A DNA stretch of 64,000 nucleotides from Phymatolithon calcareum (lineage: Eukaryota; Rhodophyta; Florideophyceae; Hapalidiales). Every line of letters begins with the position of its first letter. The stretch's first letter is position 1. The translations under genes and the position numbers were made by a program. The notes under the pieces are model-generated. The model did not search any database and was not told the DNA's origin. It saw only the letters and a list, made by a program, of their open reading frames with translations. Shown here piece by piece: positions 1 through 12,808 of the stretch. Location: the NCBI GenBank assembly GCA_977006965.1, contig OZ345369.1, positions 310,001-374,000 on the forward strand. Reading direction: 5' to 3'.

Positions 1-261
1 GAAACAAGCAATTGCACGCTGGACTTACACGGACCGACCCAACGCAGCAATGGTGAGCGCGTGCGTAAAATCCGCTCTCCGTTGCTTGCGACGATGAGGT
101 CTGGGGCTGGCAGTTGTATGACTCATCTTGAACCGAAGGCCATGCAAAATATTAGATATCAACTGAACTTTGAAACTTATGCTGCACTGTGAGGACGACG
201 AGACGGATGATGTAGAGTATGAATAGGATTAATTTGGCTTTTACTAAAGACATACACCATG

Positions 262-1285
262 CTATACATGGGGTACAGGAAGGTGTTGGCGGTATTCGGT
301 TTCCAAAATTTCCTTAGCGGTGCCTGTGAGAATGCGGGTTCGGAGGATTACTCCAGGGAAATAATAACGCAGGTGTCCTGGAACACCCTTTGCATCGGAG
401 CTGCGCACTGGTCCTAACAGTCTGGTCCATGTCATGGAAAAGATGTGTTTTTGCGATGGCGCGGCATTGGCACGTGTAGTTTGTGTCGTGAATGAACAGG
501 ACTGTGTTCGACTTCTAATGTAGAGTACATCTGAGGATTCATTACCGAAATCGAATCTGAAACCAAATTCCCAGGCTGAGTTGATCCCATTAGGCCTGTC
601 TTCCACAAGCATCGTAAAAGGCGCCCTTGTAGATTTTGCGTCGCAACCCAGTAGTATTTTTCGATCCTTAGCAGTAAGCACTTCAACTCCTAGAACTTGC
701 ACTGCGTTTAGTACGCTGCAGCGATTAGTTCGAGCCCTGTAAACACCGAGTTCTCGCTCGATGGCGTCGATACCAAGAGCGTTGCACATGTCATTATACG
801 AAGAAAATTCAATGTCCAGACGCGCGGTATGCGGCCCATTCGAATAGGAGAAATGGTAAGGAGTGGGAAGCAAGTGGCAATGCAAATTAGGCTGACGCCG
901 GAAGTGCTCAGAGAGTAAGAAAAATTCACGAAGTGTACAGTCCGACGACTGTGATTTGAGCAATACCAGCTTTACGTGTTTCCAGCAACGAAGCTCGTTG
1001 GATTGCAGCCAAGTAGATAGCTTCCCGTTCGTAAATGGCCTCTGCACGAAATCTTGCGAATAGAAGGCAGCGCTGAATTGCGAAGGTCCTTCTTGCTTCC
1101 GATTGAATTTCTTGAAAATGTACCAAACGGCCATTTCCGGCATCTATTTGCTCTTGAAGTCGGTTCAGTTTTCGGGAAAGATCGGCGTATGATCTTCTGA
1201 GCTCACTGATGCTGTTATTTCTGCTATCCAATTCTTCTCTGTTAGGCGGGGAAGTGCATGTCGTGGGTCGAGGAAATGGTATCAT
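262..1285 (-). pseudogene. Unrecognised protein frame, probably frameshifted
   Basis: A 293-codon frame (262-1143) is the longest open stretch in this part of the window. A second minus-strand frame (926-1285) overlaps its 5' part. The upstream end of the second frame, read from 1285, has a heptad-like charged stretch (SELRRSYADLSRKLNRLQEQ) typical of a coiled coil. Near 1140 the coiled-coil frame and the long frame appear to hand over, so the simplest reading is one protein with a coiled-coil N-terminus and a frameshift or missed intron near that point. The body contains no motif I recognise. It lies next to a decayed DNA transposon and could be an element-encoded protein. No TATA box or polyadenylation signal is obvious. 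Confidence 0.35.
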
Positions 1286-1419
1286 TGTAACCCGTCAGCA
1301 AGACGCGGAGAGTCTAGGTGAAGACTCAATTCAGAGAAGAGCACTTCGGGGGAGCGAATTGCAGAAGGCAAAGGCCGAACGAGCGACTGCGCGTGGCTCA
1401 AAAATGATCACGACGTAGG

Positions 1420-1990
1420 TTGTGGTGTCCAACTGTGGGCAGGCAAGAGACTTCTGCACAGGTTTGTTGTCTGAGCTGTACACAGCTGAGGCGGCTAACC
1501 GTCTAGCCTACCAAAATGTCTTCACAGCTCCATACTTACAGTGTATGATCGGTATGCAAAGTGGCCATGGTCAAACGTCCGGTGTCCGAGGTAATACGTG
1601 GGGTATATGAGACTAGTCTGTGTCCCACTGTGGTCGATTCTGCGTTTCAGACTAGTCGATTATCGAGTGGGAAAATGAGTGTTCCGTACCCCCGTAAAAC
1701 CAGTTTGTCAAACCTCGGGAAATCGAGGTATAATGCAGGTGATATGAGACAATATTATGTCCCACTGAAATATACACTGCGCTTAAACGCAGCATAGTTC
1801 TCTGTGGTACACGGCTTCGTCTCACAGGAAGCTCATCTTCAAAGTAGTCGTACCAAATGGAAGTATACTGAATGGGGCACAAGGGACCACACTGGTACTT
1901 TAACAGAATCTTCCATTTACCAGACGATACGGTGTGTTCCAGCACTTAAACGGACTAACATCGACCTGTACCGGCGGTAATTTTACATTG
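1420..1990. repeat. Non-coding tract with short repeated motifs, possible subterminal region of the neighbouring transposon
   Basis: The motif ATATGAGAC...TGTCCCACTG appears around 1606-1635 and again around 1741-1769. A related GACTAGTC/GTGGGA arrangement lies between them near 1650-1672. Repeated short motifs just outside a transposase gene are typical of subterminal repeats in CACTA-like elements. No terminal inverted repeat or target duplication could be fixed, so the link to the transposon is inference. Confidence 0.3.
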
Positions 1991-2006
1991 TGTTGCGGTC
2001 GCGCAA

Positions 2007-5000
2007 ATGTTGCGCAAGCGGAGAAGCCGATTCAGACTGGTATCTGCAAGCACTCCGATACCTCCAAGACCAGTACCTCGTTACCCCTCCTTGGGCTCCA
2101 ATGTTCAAAGCAACACCATTGGCGTCTGCCACGATGCAGTGCCTATTCAAGCAATGGAACAACGACCGGCTACGTGGGTGGCAGACGTCGAAAGCCAAGA
2201 TGAGAATGGCGATGATGTTTCAAGTGAAGGATCAGTCGGAGCAGTAGTGGATGAAGATGAAACATTCGCGGGAGAGCCGTTTGCTCTTGAGGACCACGAT
2301 GGTGGTAGTAAAATTGCAGAAAACCCTGAAACTTTTGTATCCTTAACTGTTCAGGACGAAGTTCATAATACGAGCATACTTATCGACCTGAACTTGAAGG
2401 TTGACAACTGGTGAGTCTTGTGGGGATTGTTGCTGACCTCAGGCAGTCAAGAGCTCACAAAATTCGAGTATCACTGCATGCGCATGATAGCTGACACGTT
2501 CAGGCGGCTAAAATCCACAAGAACAAGAACGTGGCGTTGTGCTTCAGATGAAGAACTAAACTTAGAGAAGAGTCCAATATCATGTCTTCCGCATTATTCT
2601 ACGTTGGCTAACACGTTGAAGTCCGCCTTGTTAAAGGTGCTTGCCGTTCGATTCAATGAAAGCCTGGAGAAGGTGGACATGAGTAAGGCTGGGGCACTGT
2701 CGAATTCATATTCGGTCCACGGGACTCCGCAAGTACCTGTTCGCGTGGTACTACCCAGCGAATACGCTCGCGCGGATTTATATACCGGCTCTGTCATCGA
2801 CTTGATGCAAAGTACAATTATGTGCTGCACACGACTCTCAGTCTCCGCTTCTGGCTTCAGCGAAGAGCAATCATGTGACACAATCCCCTTGCTCGCGTCC
2901 CGGGAATTTTTACGGTCCTCGAAGATTTATAAGTGTTGACAGCGACCATTGGAAAGAAGGGGATCGGAGGAGCTATTTCGCCGAGGACGGGGACGAAATA
3001 CAAATTTGTATTTTGAGCTCGTCAGACCTTTGCCCACATGTTACTTCGTCTTTCAAATCTGGTGTATCCAACGAAGGCTATGCAATGCTTTCTGGACCGT
3101 CCACTATTCTTCACGGCGAGGGGTCGTCGAATTTGAGCCTTTCTTAGAGGGATCACAAGGCTTGTCAGACTTGGATCACATGCTTGCGGGGAGGTACAGC
3201 TTTAAAGATTATAGCTCCCCATCCGATTCTATCACTCTGGACATGTCAGACCTACCAGAAGAGATAGTACATGATGACACCTTTGATGAAGAACTTGATG
3301 GTGCCACTAGTCGTCGAAAGAAGAAAAAGCACTCTCCTGCAATGACAGAGGCGCTTCAACTTCGAGCAGAGGCCAAACGACTTCGAAATCAAAAGTTGAG
3401 CAGAGCACGGAAGGGTTGGAAAAAACCTATTAGAACGCCTGGAGATATTGTCCCTTTAGTAATGCCCTGCACACTACATGACACTGATGACAGCGCGCAC
3501 TTGTTCTTAGTCCATCGATTCTGGACAGAACGCAAAGAACGTGGACGACATGTTTTCTGGGTGCCTGGAGATAGTAGCTCCGAGACTTCTCCATTCGACG
3601 GCTTAAGTTCGAATCTGTACCGTGAACTTCGGAGTTCTATTTTGGTCAGATTTCATAGGGGTCCACGCTGCCCTTAAAAGAGTGTGCCATTCAGCAGCAT
3701 GGGACGACTGGCATCAGGGGAGCAGTACTTTATATACCGGTTTTTACTGTTTTGGGATGGATTTGAACTGACCAAAGGAAAATTAGCCTCCCGTGACGGC
3801 TTCTATATGGTATGTCTCAATCTTCCACGCCGTGCTCGATCCACGTCAAATGCCGTCCGCATTATCACACTTTGTCCGCCTCGTGTTCAGAGTTCCTCTA
3901 TTTTTAAGCTCATAAAACATGACATCGTGAAGGCATGACTGAAGGCTTCGCCGAAATCGATGCGAAAGGGGAGGAGCGAAGGATTTTCCTGGATATGGTC
4001 GGATGTTTAGGAGTCTCTCCAGCGCTGAACAGTTGTTTGGATACATTAGGTTATACAACTAATGCATGCTGCCATTTTATGCAAGTTTGTAAAGAACAGT
4101 ACATGATTGTTTGGCAGCAGATACACGGTGCTAAAGGATCATGGAATGAAATCTTCATCAAGCCGTGGATTCTACCAAACGCTTGCTGTACGGGACTGCG
4201 GAGCTAAACATGCAGTCCCCTGGGGCTCAGGGAAATGTGTCCTGAGGAAGAAATTTCATTGGTCGCGCTTCGAAACGCTATGGTCGCTTCTACATAACTT
4301 ATTACGAAAACAGAAGAACTCATTCCACTTCTGTACGGTTTTCTCGATCCGTATAATGCCTGTTTCGTAGCCCCTGACCACTTGTTAACTTGGCATCTGA
4401 GGGACTCCATAAACATCGCGTTCTAGATTTTGCCGTCCAGAGCGTACCGAACAACCTGCGAATCATACACGATTGGGTACCTACGAGATGCCCTCCTTCC
4501 TGTACAAAATAGGCTTCTCGACATTGAAAAGAAGTGTTTATTTTCAATGTCTATGACAGATATTTTTGCTTCGTCGATAGCGATAGAGCATGGACTTTTG
4601 AAATCTTGCAAAGAAATGGCCCTCTCCTCGGGAAACCGCTTTGTGCTAAGTGATCAATGTAAGGAAGCCATCTCCGCAGTAGGCTCGGCATGCCGACTTA
4701 TCGCGGAACTATGGAGGCTTCCAAGTGCCGATCGAGATGCTGAAGGCACTGTCAAAGCGTTCATGTACGATAACGGAACTTAGCGGATTACAAAGAATAG
4801 TACAAGCACACGTTGACCGGCTAAAGATGATATGTTCAATGTCGAACGAGGAAACAGAAGCATTAGAAGATAATTCAAGGACGCATATCGAAAGAGATCG
4901 AATTGATGAGCTAAACACAAAGCGCAGAAACTGTCTCACAGCACGGAAGTGTGTCGACAAGTTTAATGTAGACAGACTCTTAGAACTGGCTTATACTACA

Positions 5001-5228
5001 TTACCCATGGTGGGACATGTCTATCATATTGGAGAGCTGGTCGTACAGAAGGCTCATCAATCACTCATGCGTGCAATAACTCAGAGCAACAATAAGGACA
5101 TAAAAATTGATTTTGGGTGTCAAATACCCTGTAGAGCAATATGGAGGACCAAAGTTCGTTGTTTAATGGCAATCAAGGACTTGCAGCGATTCTATTCTCT
5201 GGTTCAAACAATAACAAGACTGTATTGA
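2007..5228 (+). pseudogene. Decayed DNA transposase, tnp2/Plavaka-like
   Basis: Successive plus-strand pieces in changing frames read as one large transposase: 2007-2414, 2418-2939, 2949-3677, 3684-3938, 3935-4207, 4430-4783 and 4725-5228. The first half has an acidic stretch and then a lysine-rich segment (SRRKKKKHSPAMTEALQLR). Two stretches resemble the catalytic core of tnp2/Plavaka-type transposases: FLLFWDGFELTKGKLASRDG followed by FYMVCLNLPRRARST, and IFLDMVGCLGVSPALNS. Downstream, KCVDKFNVDRLLELAY and GELVVQKAHQSLMRAI match the C-terminal part of the same group. Several stops and frameshifts show that it is dead. The family assignment is from memory of the motif pattern. A KDZ or other large cut-and-paste transposase of the same supergroup is the alternative. 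Confidence 0.5.
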
Positions 5229-6543
5229 ATAAAAATCCGGGACATTTGTCTATGTTCATCCCTTCCTGTGCGTTGACTAAGGTACTGATTGAAGCAAAGA
5301 CAAAGTATCAATCGTCCTTTCCCGCGATGACGTCTCCCGTTTCAGTTCCGTCTGCCGAATTTTCTCCTCCTACGCAAGCGACTACCGCGGAGCCAGACTG
5401 GCTGAACAAGTTTTCCAGTCCAGACCACATCAAACATGCCGTTCAGGAATCCATGTACAATTTCGCTAGGCCTTCACATGTTCTTAGCGGCTCCGTCTCC
5501 TCATCAACGGGAGGCTCTTCTTCCGAGCCGGCATCTGCGTCAGCGAAATCCCGGAAGCGGCAACGTAACTCCGCGCAAGCCAGATTGGATCCGATTGATG
5601 CTGACCCTCTGCGCTGCTTCCGACATACAGTCGTATCAAAGATTCAGAGCAACTGGATGCCTACCTTCCATGAGACCAGAAAAGCATTTCATAAGAATCT
5701 TTTTTTGAGTCTGATATGAGTTTTGGACATGATCGACAGCTACAACTGCGTGGAAACAGCTCGAGAGAACAGATTCTCTATCACTCTCGAAGATTACTCT
5801 ACGAATACTGACGGCTCCCAAGAGCTGATCATTTCGAATTCAAGCAATCTACAGGGATCGTTCTGGGACATTGCGGATGCAGATTTTCGCGCACCCGATC
5901 TAGCAGGCACCGTGAACGAGAGCCGCGCCGTGAACTTAGAGTAAAGATTTAAGTCGCTACACGCAGTCATCATGTACAACCAAATGATGTTTGCAGAGAG
6001 AACTCCGGGAGCTCTAGACTGAGCTCGCATTGGGCGATCCAGTCGCTTGGCATCTCGGTCGGAAGATGTTAGCCTCATCCGCCTTGCTCTCAATATCTTG
6101 ACCGAAGTGTTTGGTGCCGAAAATGTGAGCATAGCGCTGTGCACTTCAAAATTGTCTCTAAAAGCCATTGTTGTCCTTGCATTCTGATTTCGTGGTCTAA
6201 TTGTCTGTATTCTACGGCAGTGCAGCCATCCTTCGAAACTTGGAGTTCTCCGGCTTGTGCTGACGTTGAAAATGCTGCGTTTGACAAAACCATCGATCTT
6301 ATTGACGAAGGCAAGTTTCTGGCGACGTTTGCAAAGTTTTCAGAAGAGTCAAAGCTGACTAAGCAGTACGCTGAGTAACAGGCTCAGAAGTTTGAAACTA
6401 CAGAGTCGGAGCTTGCCAAAGAAGAGGCAAGGGAGCAAGCCCGCATTCATGCCTCATCTCTTGCCTCATCTTCGTCTGCACTGCCACAGCAGAACAGAAA
6501 TTCTATGATCCCTACAATGGGTGATTGGGAAAATCTGAAGTAG
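5141..6543 (+). pseudogene. Accessory reading frame of the decayed transposon
   Basis: A 192-codon frame (5141-5719) starts inside the 3' end of the transposase in another frame. It is followed by shorter frames at 5723-5944 and 6139-6378, and by an open tail to the TAG at 6541-6543. The first piece is serine-rich with a basic run (KSRKRQRNS) that could act as a nuclear localisation signal. The last piece is charged and helical (FAKFSEESKLTKQYAE, then QKFETTESELAKEEAREQAR after one stop) and looks like a coiled coil. Order and orientation suggest a second protein of the same element, broken by at least three stops or shifts. No family is recognised. Confidence 0.35.
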
Positions 6544-8056
6544 TGTACAGCGGCCTCCTTTCTTTCAAATCCATTTGCTCTATCTCTTTTTTATGTAACG
6601 ATTTTCACTTCCACCTCCGGATTCGTTTCGATCTTCTATTATGTACCGACTTGCTTACAATTTGCTTGTAATAATCTGATATTTGTTGATGGTGTGCAGT
6701 CCTATTGTCTTTCGTTGTCCTTCCCGCGGACACTGCAGGCTCAAAAGGTTTTCTTACGTCTTGTTTTGGCGCTCTTTCAATTTCTTAAATAAACTGCGTG
6801 AGCACTCAAAAGCCCTGCTTCCCCAGCCGAGCAAAACTAAGTCGAGGAGTCTTGCTCCGATAGTTCAGTGTTCTACTTTTCTCGCTTCTTTTGCATCTGT
6901 TCTGCTTACCTGAAAGTGTATCAGAACGCCAAGTCACCAGTAGTAACTGAATATTTGTCCTTAATCAGTATGCCCTATGGCTTTCTGTTGCTTTTTTACT
7001 CATAATTCAGGGATCAATCCCAAAAACCTCTCCACTATAAGCTACCCAGTCAAAGAAAAAATTACAAAATGATCTTTCTACGCTTCCGCGGTCTGGGAAT
7101 AGGTTTTACTGGCTGCACTGAATCATCGTCGCTGATATCAGCATCATTATTCTCGTCGCTTTCGGAGGTGCTGCCGACATTTTCGGTACCAGGAGAAGTA
7201 CCTTGTGTCGCCGAAGTGACGTGTCCAATAACAGAGCTTCCGGTGGCCTGACCCACACTTCGACTTTGATTCGGGCATCGTCGAAATGAAAGACGTAGAG
7301 GCTAGCCAAATGGAACCCGGAAGCGCTCGGACGTGTAAGGAGGCCAGGGACAGCGGGGGAGGCATACTTCCGGAGGGCTCGCGCAACCAAACATGAACCT
7401 TGATAAACACGCTGCCGTAAGCGATAACACTCACGCTCGTCAGCTTGAATGGGTCAACGCTCTCATCAACGGGATGACTCTCGTGTGCAATATTTCCCTA
7501 CCCAGAACAGTCAATTTTCAATCCTTCGGAGACCCTGTGCCCTCGCGCGGACCTTATATCGTCCCCGAAGACGTTTTCTAGATCAGACTTGTGCGAAGAT
7601 AGATTGTCCTTCGGAGGCCTATGAGATCGCACGAAAGCACAAAACATATCTGCACATATATGCATATTTCTCTCTCAATGGAGACCGTGGGCAATTGGTA
7701 TGCGTCCATGTTAACTTCAAAGCTTCAGCAAGCATTTCTCCGGATTATCCGAAGATGTTTTTCTTCTAAATTAGGGTACGGATAATCCTGGATGAAATAG
7801 CTCGCAGCTCCGAGGTATCAGTAAAAGCGATATGACCGGTTTCCAAATGAAGGTTGCCGTTATGAATTCGTAGCCAGTTGAGTACCTCAATTGGGCATTT
7901 ATAGTCGTTTCGCTGTTCACGGAGAAACATGTATAAATGGATTACTCGAAGAGCTCGGCGGTGTACTTGAGGATAATATGGAGACGCACAACGACCGTAT
8001 CGCTTCGAATACACCTCTTCGGCGACGGTTTGTGCGAATGGACCGGATCTTCGCAA
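6544..8056. other. Region with only coding debris
   Basis: 6544-7061 shows no gene. On the minus strand, 7256-7062 reads an acidic stretch ending in a basic cluster (PRPRKRRKIIL) just before a stop, as expected for a protein C-terminus with a nuclear localisation signal. Its upstream continuation changes frame repeatedly. A second minus-strand fragment (8056-7766) contains a plausible globular stretch (CPIEVLNWLRIHNGNLHLE). Both look like remains of element-encoded proteins, but neither can be assigned. Confidence 0.25.
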
Positions 8057-8119
8057 TACTCGCCTCTGTGCTTAGAGGACGTCCAGCTTCATCACCCCCG
8101 CTTTCACTCCCCTATCTGC

Positions 8120-8640
8120 AGCTTCGCGAAGGTCAGTGAATTTCGCCTTTTATTCCTGTATCGGTATATAGTTGCACTCTAACTTTTCAATTTTGACATA
8201 TCTGTCAATTTTTTGTTCTCGATTTAGCGCATTTATTTACTAGGTCGCCTCAAATCCTCCTCGATTGTGCCCGCTGCTTGGGTCGTGCTGGATCGAGGCG
8301 ATTGGATCTGCACAATGAAAGCTCGCTCAGCTCATTCGCATTCCGTCGCTCACCTGGACCCCGCCCGGCTTCAACATGCTCGGGTGTTTTACGGCATTTG
8401 CGCGGTTTCACCCAATGCGTTTTGCCCTCTCTTCTGTATTTTTCGTTTATTGCCCTTGTCCGTGTATTTTCGGACTCTAAAGGTTCAATTCCAACATATG
8501 TGTCCCATTTTTGCTCTCGCTTTAGTGGATTTATTGAGGACGTTACCTCATGTCCTCCTCGTCGACGACATTGTACTAGACGGTCCGGATTGATGCTGCG
8601 ACTTCTCAATCGATTTTTCTCGCTCACAGCGGCGCACATG
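8120..8640. repeat. Diverged direct repeat, two units about 290 bp apart
   Basis: The stretch 8160-8270 recurs in diverged form at 8460-8575. Shared landmarks in order are: an ACTCTAA motif, TTCAATT, ACATATNTGTC, a TTTTTGTTCTCG/TTTTTGCTCTCG pair, TTTAG-GATTTATT, and CCTCNTGTCCTCCTCG/CCTCAAATCCTCCTCG. A further related stretch lies at about 40270-40345. Read on the minus strand, the two units give similar peptides (for example INPLKREQKWDTYVGIEP in the unit at 8575), so this may be an internal protein repeat of a dead element rather than plain satellite DNA. Confidence 0.35.
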
Positions 8641-9765
8641 TCCGTACACAGGTCAGTGTGTGGTCATTCTTTCAGGTCCCGATCCTTCCAGTTACGTAAT
8701 CGTCTAATGTTATACTCTATCATTTGCTTTTTACCCCGCCCCATTTCTGCTGTCTCTTACCCTCTTTCTTTCCTTTATCTCGTAAGTTCTGCTCCCTTTT
8801 ATACTTTCTTGTTGCTTCGGATACCACCAGATTCCGTGCTGGGTCCGACTTCCATCGCGTTACTGACCATTCTTGTACATCTGCATACCCCATTAGTTAA
8901 TCAGTACTGCTCCGTCTTCTTGGCTTTCAGTTTGATCGAAAGAAATTACTGGCACTTCTACATCGCTCACTTTATCATAGATACATGATCTCATAGTTTT
9001 CGTCCCCTCCACGTGCCACTTCCAAATGTAGGCCGTCCGGAAGATTACATACTATGAATTGAGATTTCCGTACCTCAATGTCTAGGCTCATTCTATAAAA
9101 GATTTTCGAACCATCAGTCATTGATTTGTTGTAACAAATTGTTTTGCTCCTTGCCCAAGAGTAACGACCATGTTCATAGATGGTCCTCTTTACACTATTT
9201 TACAGGTCCTACTTGGGGAATTTCCTGGTTCTGGCAGGGAAACATATTACTACCCTCGTCCTACTGCAGTACATCTGTGTGATTACTATTAACAGGCCAT
9301 GTAATTTCCAGGAGAATACCTCGGGTCAACGGAATGAATCCATACATTATAAATGTTCTTCAAGGGGGCACAGTACATTCAAGGATTTGATTTTCCGCTG
9401 TGCAATCTTCGTATTTCTTCAGTTTTTGCTCGGGCTACACGGGACAGCTTCCGGTTTCCCTGTACCTAATTTCTCCTTTTTCATGAGGTTTGAAACTCTA
9501 GCTGTCACCATAGTTCCAGGGTCGACGTGGTGCTGTACTCGGTGGTCCATATTTTCAGATATAAGAATTCGAGGTGAATATTTGGAAATTTACATTGATA
9601 CCGCGGTCTTAACTACGTTCTCAATTGTAGAAAAATTAGGTTGAAACCCTTACTGACCCGTGGTTCAAAACGTTTTCAAAGCTTGGTCTCTGTGGTTTCC
9701 CAAAACCATTCGCTCCTCCAGTGCTGTTCCGTCTACAAATATCGGCTGGATTCCCTGATGTGGCA
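8641..9765. other. No recognisable gene
   Basis: Long pyrimidine-rich tracts produce open frames on the plus strand (the longest runs from 8278 to 8988), but their composition is low-complexity and no motif, signal or partner feature supports a gene. Confidence 0.4.
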
Positions 9766-11517
9766 CAGGGGGTTGCTGGAAAATTCGAAATGTCGAATAA
9801 TTTTGTACCATTGATAACCAAAAGTTTATGGCAAATGTGCCAGTGTTTGCGTTTGGGGCTCACTCTTTTCATAATAATAACACAAATTTTTAGTCGTCAT
9901 CATTCACAAAAGAAAACGCGACCTATTTGAGGAGAGCGTGATTGATTTTTGTGCTTTTTAACCCCTGCGTGATCTGAAACAAAAAAATTTCCGCGCGTCA
10001 TTGGTACTAAAGACTATAATTCCCACCTCAGAAGTGTGTTGGAAGTTTCCACTTCTAGCATCTTGGATGGAATCAGTACATGCTGGCAATGCGGTCTAGC
10101 CGTGCAAGCAGAGCAGGAAATGGCCACCCAGATCCAACGCTAGGCGACCTTTCCGCGCCACATCTCTCATTTCACGCTCACACATGCACGTAAGAACATG
10201 AGTGTGGCGTTTGCAGTGCTTTTCAGGTCGTTTTTTGTTCATTTTGAGGGCGAGTCTTCTTGGGATGAACCAAATTCTTATCAAGCTTATGCCACAACTT
10301 AGCGTAGAAGCTAACAGTCTGTTTGGGGGTGAGTAGGATCTCAAAATTCCTCTTTACCAATGCTTAGCTACTGGGAGATGACCGAACGAATACAAGACAA
10401 AAATTCAGAAACGCCACCAAAGACTTAGAGTTTGGATCTTCTCAATAACAACAGCAACTGTACTGGCGTTCTTAATCGTCACATTCGAGATCATATCCAG
10501 TAGTATCCGTGTTGGGAGTATGTGCAGCAGCTGAGCGTCAAGTTAAACGTTCGTTTTTCAAGAGCAACCATGACTTGAGCATCGGCTCTTTCACTCTACA
10601 ATTAGACTATCACATGACATTCGTAAAATAGGATTGAGGACAAGAGCTGCAACGCTCAATTTTTCTTGTTCTGGGAAACCATCATCATTTGAAATAATTG
10701 ATCATGCCTCCTATCCTCCCGCTCACGCCTCGCTCTCTCCTCCGCTATTTGTTCTGCACGTTCTTTCCGCTCTTCCTTTCACTGCTCTGCACGCTCTCTC
10801 CGCTCTGCATCTCGCTGTTCGGCACGATCCCTGCGCTCCCCTGCTCGCCGGTTTTGATCTTGAACTATCTGTAACTTGAGAAGACTTTTTATCTATCCGC
10901 CATCGCTAGTTTCTCTTCGCATTCCGGATTACCGTCGATGCACCAAAGGACGTGGGAGGACCTGCTGTGTCTCTCTCGACGAATTGTTCGCGTTTTCACG
11001 CTCACGCACGGATACGTCATCATCATTACTGTTGCCATCTTCGTCATCAATGCTTTCGGTGAGCTCTCAGACCCTGTGCCGCGCTCGTGCCGAACGATAG
11101 TTGAGAACAATAGCATGCAATAGCCGTGGGTGGAAGCACAGGCTAAATCCTTGCAGCGTTGACTGCTGCCTGTGTCGGAGAGCGGGTTGATCAAAAGCGA
11201 ATGGGAGATTGAATGGGATGGAGATACATGAGCGGGAAGTAACAAGTTTCAAAGAGCTGAGTGCCATCTGTCCGCAATTCACTGTAAATCTCGTTTTGGG
11301 ACGGTACCAAATTTTTCTCTCTAGGTGGTGGCTCTAGTGTGAAAAACTGCGTTTGCGACTACACAAAACGTGACAGGTTCCCAAAACGTGACAGGTTTAG
11401 TACTTACAAATCAGGTTTTTGTGTTTTCAGGAAGGCCCCATTAATTCGTCTATGGCCAGTACTGCACATGCAGATACCAAAAATATTCGGACTTTCGAAT
11501 TTTCCAGCAACCCCCAG
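9766..11517. mobile_element. Possible decayed element with inverted ends
   Basis: The left end at 9766-9810 starts CAGGGGGTTGCTGGAAAATT. The right end at about 11473-11515 is its inverted counterpart, finishing AATTTTCCAGCAACCCCC, with similarity continuing about 20 bp inward. A third related end in the right-end orientation lies at about 12705-12748 (finishing GCAGCCCCCTG). The CAGGGG start is hAT-like, but no 8-bp target duplication is visible. The interior (charged or pyrimidine-rich short frames) has no recognisable transposase. Confidence 0.3.
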
Positions 11518-12808
11518 TACAGATTCTTCAAAGTTGACATATATATTGTAATCGTGAGCTATAATATTCTAATTTCGCTTTGATAAGACTTCGATAATTG
11601 AATAACCTATATTTTTGAATATCAGCGTAGCTCTCGTTGCGTGTGCAAAATCGAGGATCGACTGGCGGCTTCGGGAATCGCGATATTTCCCCCCTCTTGT
11701 GAACAAAACCCAAGTCGTAGAAGGCAGAGAGATTTCAATATCGCTGAAGTATTGAATGCAGAAAGCCTGCTTCCATTTTTCCATTTCAATGAACTAGGGC
11801 GGAATGTAAGCTGCCTCACATAATATCAATTTTTATGAAATGCTGTGTTTTTCAAACGAAATTGTTTCGGAGGTATGATTTTGAATTTTAATTTACATAA
11901 ACGATTACGCAGTGAAAGCCGACAGCTTCCGTGACTGATAAATGTCATTGGGGGATCAAATGTTATTCCGTGATAAAATATTATCTCGGAATAATTATGT
12001 TATCTCGTCCCAGCTATTTTTACAAAATTTACAGTGCTCCACTGCCAAATCTAGTACCAGTCATCCAATCACATTTACATATTTGAAAATATGATGTTTC
12101 CAGGATTCTCACGCAATATGTTTCATAAAAATTGCACGATGAGAAATGCAAAATGCCCGCAGCGTGATATGCAAAAGCAGGCCAGAAACGGCGATTTTTA
12201 GAATTTTCAAGGACGGGTATATTTTTCCCTCGTAATTATTTTCCATTATTATCTTCCCCAATAGTGAGATTAAGGGCCTCTTAATCCCCAAACTGTTTTA
12301 TGGCTCCGGTTGAACTCGAATAAATGTAAATCTCGCCGCCGAAAATACGCTATATCGTACATCCCGCGGGATAAATGTGTAACAGGGGATAACATATTGC
12401 AAATCTCTCTAAAGACGGCTCTCGGAGTCATGTGAACGAATCTTTGCACAGTCAAACTCACAATTCACGTATCACAAGATCTGTATCGCAAGGGCCAAAC
12501 TCTTCTCATCTTCTTCGAAGCTATGTGAGAGCATCACGATCTACAGCCTTACAAACCTTCCATTGTATGATATGCTGCAAATGCCACGAAATTGGATGAT
12601 CCAATTTAATATGAAACGGATTACTATAATTTGATATTCACAGGGTCAGGGGACAGCTGGTAAGTAGGTCGTCTATGATAACACGCCTGCTGACACGTTG
12701 TATATCCGTATTTTATGGCGACTTTCCCGCAGCCCCCTGTATTGTAAAGCATCACGCAGCTTTTTGGATGCCGAAAGAAAGATTTAGGAAAATTGATTAC
12801 AACAATAG
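11518..12808. other. AT-rich intergenic DNA, nothing recognised
   Basis: Only short frames are present on both strands. No repeats, motifs or RNA genes could be recognised apart from the element end near 12705-12748. Confidence 0.4.

Noticed and set aside
8278-8988. 236-codon plus-strand frame with hydrophobic stretches
   Set aside because: It runs through pyrimidine-rich, repeat-bearing DNA; the apparent membrane segments follow from T-rich codons.
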